This document shows, in pieces, positions 59,904-64,000 of a stretch of 64,000 nucleotides of DNA. How positions within the stretch are numbered: the first letter of the stretch is position 1; each line of letters opens with the position of its first letter. The position numbers and the translations under genes were made by a program. Source of the DNA: Tanytarsus gracilentus (lineage: Eukaryota > Arthropoda > Insecta > Diptera > Chironomidae); the NCBI GenBank assembly GCA_038502055.1, contig JAXRKN010000045.1:9413501-9477500 (forward strand), written 5' to 3'. The notes beneath the pieces were generated by a model, which saw only the letters and a list, made by a program, of their open reading frames with translations, made no database searches and was not told where the DNA came from.

Positions 59904-60631
59904 CTAAGCTACATTTAAAATTTAAAAATAAAAACGCGATCGAGACAGTTTGAAAGTTGAACGTGTACTGAAAATGTTGGTGATAAAATTTCATTTGTAT
60001 GCAAACTTTATAATCTTATCGTGTTTAGTTGACGTTTATAGTGTAAATACACACCCGCCAGGTGGTTTTGGATGAATTATCAATGTGTGTTAATAAATTA
60101 TGAGCATAAATGCAAGAGTGGAAAATTAACTTTAAAATTTTGCTCCATTTTCGTTTCCTCACGCTGAAAAATTCTTTTCAACACTTTTATTTTATTATCT
60201 AACTCTCAACAAAGCTTTTACTAAATCCACTCTCTTTTGTTCATCCTGTCTGCTTAACTATACGAGTAATAAAAAAATTTATGTCTATCTGGTCGTAAAG
60301 AATGCCATCACATAAGCAACATCAATCATTTGCTGTTGTTCTAATGACTCACTTCGTAACGGTTTTCTCGCTAAAAAGAGTAAACACATTCATTCTTTTT
60401 TTTCCGCATAAATTTTCGCTCGCTACTTTTCATCCATTAAAATGTTTTGTTTTTATTCAGAACATGCGTGAATTTCTATGATGAATTAATTTTGCGCACT
60501 TGAATTTTTTTCACTTTTTTTATTACAGGTTTTCTCTTACAGATGTAAAATTATCGCATAAATAAAAACTACAAATGATGTGCTTAGAATTTAATGTTGA
60601 TTGAGTACAATGTGGAAGTGTTTTTAGCTTG
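59904..60631. other. Intergenic, no gene seen
   Basis: Upstream of the hexosaminidase first exon and downstream of the protease stop. AT-rich, nothing recognised. Confidence 0.5.
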
Positions 60632-63589
60632 TTACAATTTGCAAAAGCAGCCGTCTTTTGAGTTCTCTTGAATCCAATCTAGAAAATTTGAAGTTATTAA
60701 ATTTTTAATAAAATTGAAGTTTTAAAGTCACCTAGGTATCGGGTCACCCTCGTGTAAACCTTTAAAAAATTTAAATAATTATTAAAATTTACCATGTAAA
60801 TTTTTTTGAGTGTAAAAATTGTGAATTTTGTAAAATTTCCATCACAAAATCAAATTTCCATGAAAATAATAAAATTCTTACTCCTGGATAATCTCTTCGA
60901 GCGCATCCATTACCCCAAGAGACAATTCCCACTAAATCGTAACGCTTATCTGCTCTCTCCACAACTAATGGACCGCCTAATAAAAAAAAGAGACCGTTAG
61001 ACATTTTACATCAAAAAAAGTGCATATCACATCACAATTCACTAACCTGAATCACCTTGGCAGCTGTTAAAGAATTAGAGAGAATTATTGCTGTGTCATT
61101 ATGAAATTAAAATCATCAGCAGTGAGGTGTGTCTTGATAGTGAGTGTAATTAAAACAATTTAATTTCACTTTAATTGCTGCCTTTTCAGTCAGAATTTAA
61201 ATGTTGGAAAGAAAATTTATGAAGGGAGGAAGTTGATGAAGTGTGAAATTAAAAAGTTTATCGACTTTCCGAACTCACTGATGACTCGTGAATGCGATAA
61301 ATACCTGTCTTTTTGGCCCACACCGGGATAGCCGGCACACATCATGTTGTCTGTGATCATTTTTGACGTGTAATTTGTTTTAGCGACACAATCTGTATTT
61401 GACAAAATGGGCACGTTCACTTCTCTCAGTAGACATGATGGTTTGCCGTCTTCACGGACCGTTCTAATTTCGGAGGGATGTCATCATGATTTTTATCGTC
61501 GTAAAAAGATTTCTTATGTACTCACCCCCAACCTTAAAGAGAGAAGAAGAAAGTTTAGTTTGGTATAAAAAAATTTGCAAAATAAAAAATCAAGGGGAGG
61601 AAATTTTTTGGATTTTTTAAATTTCAAACATTTTTGATTTTAAAATGTAATTTTGAATTTTAAAAATTAAATTTTGACTTTTTCTAGCTGCTCTCAAGTT
61701 TTTTCGATTAATTACTTTTTTGGTACCATATTTTTGAATATAAAAATTACGTTATGAAGTTTACTGTGTTTTTTCAGATTAATTTCACAACGTATTTTTT
61801 TAATTTAAAAAAAAGATAATCGAAAAAAGTGGTTATCAAAGTAATCGACAAAACTTGGATTTAAATTTTTTTTGAAATTTAATATCCAAGGTTACCATCC
61901 CTTTCCTCAAAAAATCTCATACCTGTAACAATTCCAGTTTTGCTTACATAACTTTCAGCTAAAAACAATAAAATGGAGATGAAAAAAGTTAGTTAATTAA
62001 TAGCCGAGATTAGAACAAATAAAACCTCAACAATAAGAGTTGCAGTTTTATGATGACATTGACCTTAAAAAGAGAGAATGAGAAAATTTCTTTTATGACA
62101 ATTTTTGCATGCCCATTAACACTTTCCCAAAAGACAAATAATGCCATCATTCAACACGGTCGAGTTGGTGGCTACTTCAGGTGAAGTTTGCTTAAAGAAA
62201 TTACACAATCATCGGAAAGTCTTGACCCATATGATAATTACATGCGCAGCACTTGCACTCCCGTGTGGGCAGCATCTCAGAATCTCTCTTAATAAAGAAA
62301 TATCATCACGCTCCCGTTCGGTAATAACAGTATGTGATTACCTTTATTGGTGGGTAAACATATGGGACGAATGTGGTCGGTTATTGGCACGCGATCATTG
62401 AGTCGAAGTAGCGCCATGTCATTATCAAAATTACTGTAACTAAATTTCTGTGATATCGCTCTCAATACGAAGCGTGTTTCGGGTCGAACTGAGTCATCGC
62501 ATCTGTCATGCTCGCCAAATGTGACCTTGATCATGAACCACATGAAGCCTTTAACACAATGCGCCGCTACATTTGATAAAGCGAGGAAAAATCTCCATAA
62601 AGCACGCTTTCACAGATAAAATTAATGTTTGACTCTCTCACCCGTTAAGACGTAGCGGTCGTTGATTAACATTCCACCTAGAACATGTTAAATTATTTTT
62701 GTAAATCAAAATTTTCATGAGCATTTATGATGGATGTGATGATGATGCAAATTTTTGATGGACTTTTACCGGAATTAAAATTTTAATTTTTTTCACTCAG
62801 AGAAATTTATTTTTAAAATTTAAATTGATTTTAATGTCTATTTTTTCACAGATTTATGCTCCTAATGACCTTTAAATAATTTTCAAGAATAATCACTGTA
62901 ACGACACTTAAATGTCGGAAGATTAATGACTACAATTACAGTGATGAAATATCTCACAAAAAGTGGTCTCTTGTGGCTTTAATAAATTTCTTTTATTTTT
63001 TTATGGCTCCCACCGCAATTCAATAATTTGATACCATTTACTACAGCAATGAACATTTAACGCTTCTGAAGAAGGTTGGTAGGTCACGCATGCAGATTAA
63101 TATCGGTTTTAGTTGCGGGGAGTAAAAATTTATTTAATTAGATGAAAAACTTAAAAAACTAAGAAAAAAATATTTCAAAAAAAAATTTAAAGTTCAAAAA
63201 TTTTTAAATTCAATTTTAGAATTTAAAATTTTTGAACTTTAAATTTTTTTTTGAAATATTTTTTTCTTAGTTTTTTAAGTTTTTCAATTCATCAATTTTT
63301 GAAAAATTTAAAAATTGTTAAAAATTTCATCTTCAAAAGCCAAAGATCACACACTAAAATTCTCCACCAACAAAATCACGTAAAATAAACAAATCGTGAG
63401 CATCATCATCTTCTAGTTTTTAACTCGTCCACTTTAAAACTTTTTAAGAACTAAATAAGAGGTTCATTGATCTATTCTTACCACAATAAAAGCGATTGAA
63501 GTACGATAATCTCGCCATCCATGGATATGCATTCATCGTGGTTGTTGTGCCACCAACAATTCTCGGCTCATCGTTTCTTTCGCCACATT
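60632..63589 (-). CDS. Trypsin-like serine protease with microexons (5' end not found)
   Basis: Ten exons with perfect phase: 63482-63589, 62642-62677, 62342-62566, 61923-61958, 61526-61532, 61305-61463, 61047-61063, 60882-60976, 60732-60759 and 60632-60678. The protein starts here at CGERNDEPRIVGGTTTT (activation site R-IVGG). It has catalytic His in LTAAHCVKG, Asp in NFDNDMALLRL, and Ser in SCQGDSGGPLVV, all present. Asp189 precedes SCQGDS, giving trypsin specificity (cuts after Lys or Arg). GIVSWGNGC and GVYTRVTRYLDWI complete the fold; the C-terminus adds a Cys pair (GCFCKL). Exon 61526-61532 is 7 nt and encodes part of the GWG motif; exon 61047-61063 is 17 nt and carries the catalytic Ser codon. 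The signal peptide exon is upstream, perhaps outside the window. Confidence 0.93.
63145..63284. repeat. Near-perfect inverted repeat (palindrome), arms ~66 bp
   Basis: Arm 63145-63211 and its reverse complement 63219-63284 differ by a single base indel, with a 7-base loop. AT-rich. It lies in the intron between the first two recognised exons of the protease, so its transcript could fold to a long hairpin. Confidence 0.85.
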
Positions 63590-64000
63590 CTGTGTTTTAT
63601 GTCGATTAATTAATTCAATATTGTCATACGATGGGAATTTAATATACGAAAGAGAATGAAAAATTAAAGCGAAAAAGAAGTGAACCATTTGAGTCTGGAT
63701 CAAGTTGAAGGAGAAATAATGTCGGGAGGAGTTTTCTGATAATTTTGTCACACAAAGTTTGAGTTTAATAAAATCACCAAGACATTTTATAAAAACTCCC
63801 TCAATGACAATTCGGACACGCCGGCAGTAAAAGCGAGCAGAATTTAGATCGCTCAGATTTAAAAATGCATATTAAGTCGATGGAAGAAGAAGAAAGTTGT
63901 TCTTCGAAAGATTCTGGAAGAAACAGGTTGATTTGCCTTCGATTTTATGGCCTATCGCGACTTATATGCTAATAAAATGATGTTCGATTTTATTTCCAGT
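63590..64000. other. Probable 5' part of the protease gene
   Basis: On the minus strand, an ATG near 63690 starts MVHFFFALIFHSLSY, which looks like a signal peptide but is in the wrong frame for RIVGG unless another splice is used. Upstream exons probably extend beyond the window. Confidence 0.35.

Overview
This 64 kb window is nuclear DNA from an insect. The genes are interrupted by GT-AG introns, many only 50-70 nt long, and the DNA is very AT-rich (roughly 30% GC by eye). Gene content is typical of a fly: a single-copy set of metazoan housekeeping genes mixed with rapidly evolving secreted and membrane protein families. A nematoceran dipteran, such as a non-biting midge with a compact AT-rich genome, is the best guess. 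That is inference from style, not from a diagnostic marker.

Layout. 0.5-12.8 kb: a secreted C-type lectin, an inverted pair of small single-pass membrane protein paralogues (1.65-2.35 and 10.6-11.3 kb), a divergent pantothenate kinase, an SLC35B1-like transporter, a charged coiled-coil protein and a conserved single-pass membrane protein. 13.7-23.5 kb: repeat-rich DNA with tandem repeats, SINE-like fragments and a 902 bp hAT-like foldback element. It also holds three of four secreted trypsin-fold pseudoproteases; the fourth is at 31.3-32.4 kb. 23.8-29.4 kb: a mitochondrial-type glycerol-3-phosphate acyltransferase (minotaur/GPAT1 family). 33-57.5 kb: a dense block of PGAP1, a zinc-finger RS-like protein, NDUFA8, NOP16, an HSF2BP homologue, NKRF, Hsp70, TMEM135, two tandem rhodaneses, MED17, ZNF830 and two tandem SLC35B1-like transporters. 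57.5-64 kb: a GH20 beta-hexosaminidase with a predicted membrane anchor and an active trypsin-like protease made of ten small exons, including 7 and 17 nt microexons.

The most unusual content is the pseudoprotease family. In the three least damaged members the catalytic His-Asp-Ser is replaced by Arg-Asn-Tyr and the trypsin pocket Asp189 by Asn, while the cysteine framework, signal peptide and a zymogen-like cleavage site remain. One copy is a clear pseudogene and another carries an in-frame stop. Other points for follow-up are a duplicated ~105 bp block upstream of two nucleolar genes (NOP16 and NKRF), a pantothenate kinase lacking the catalytic glutamate, a near-perfect 140 bp palindrome, and the protease microexons. 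All exon boundaries were read by eye from splice signals and reading-frame phase.
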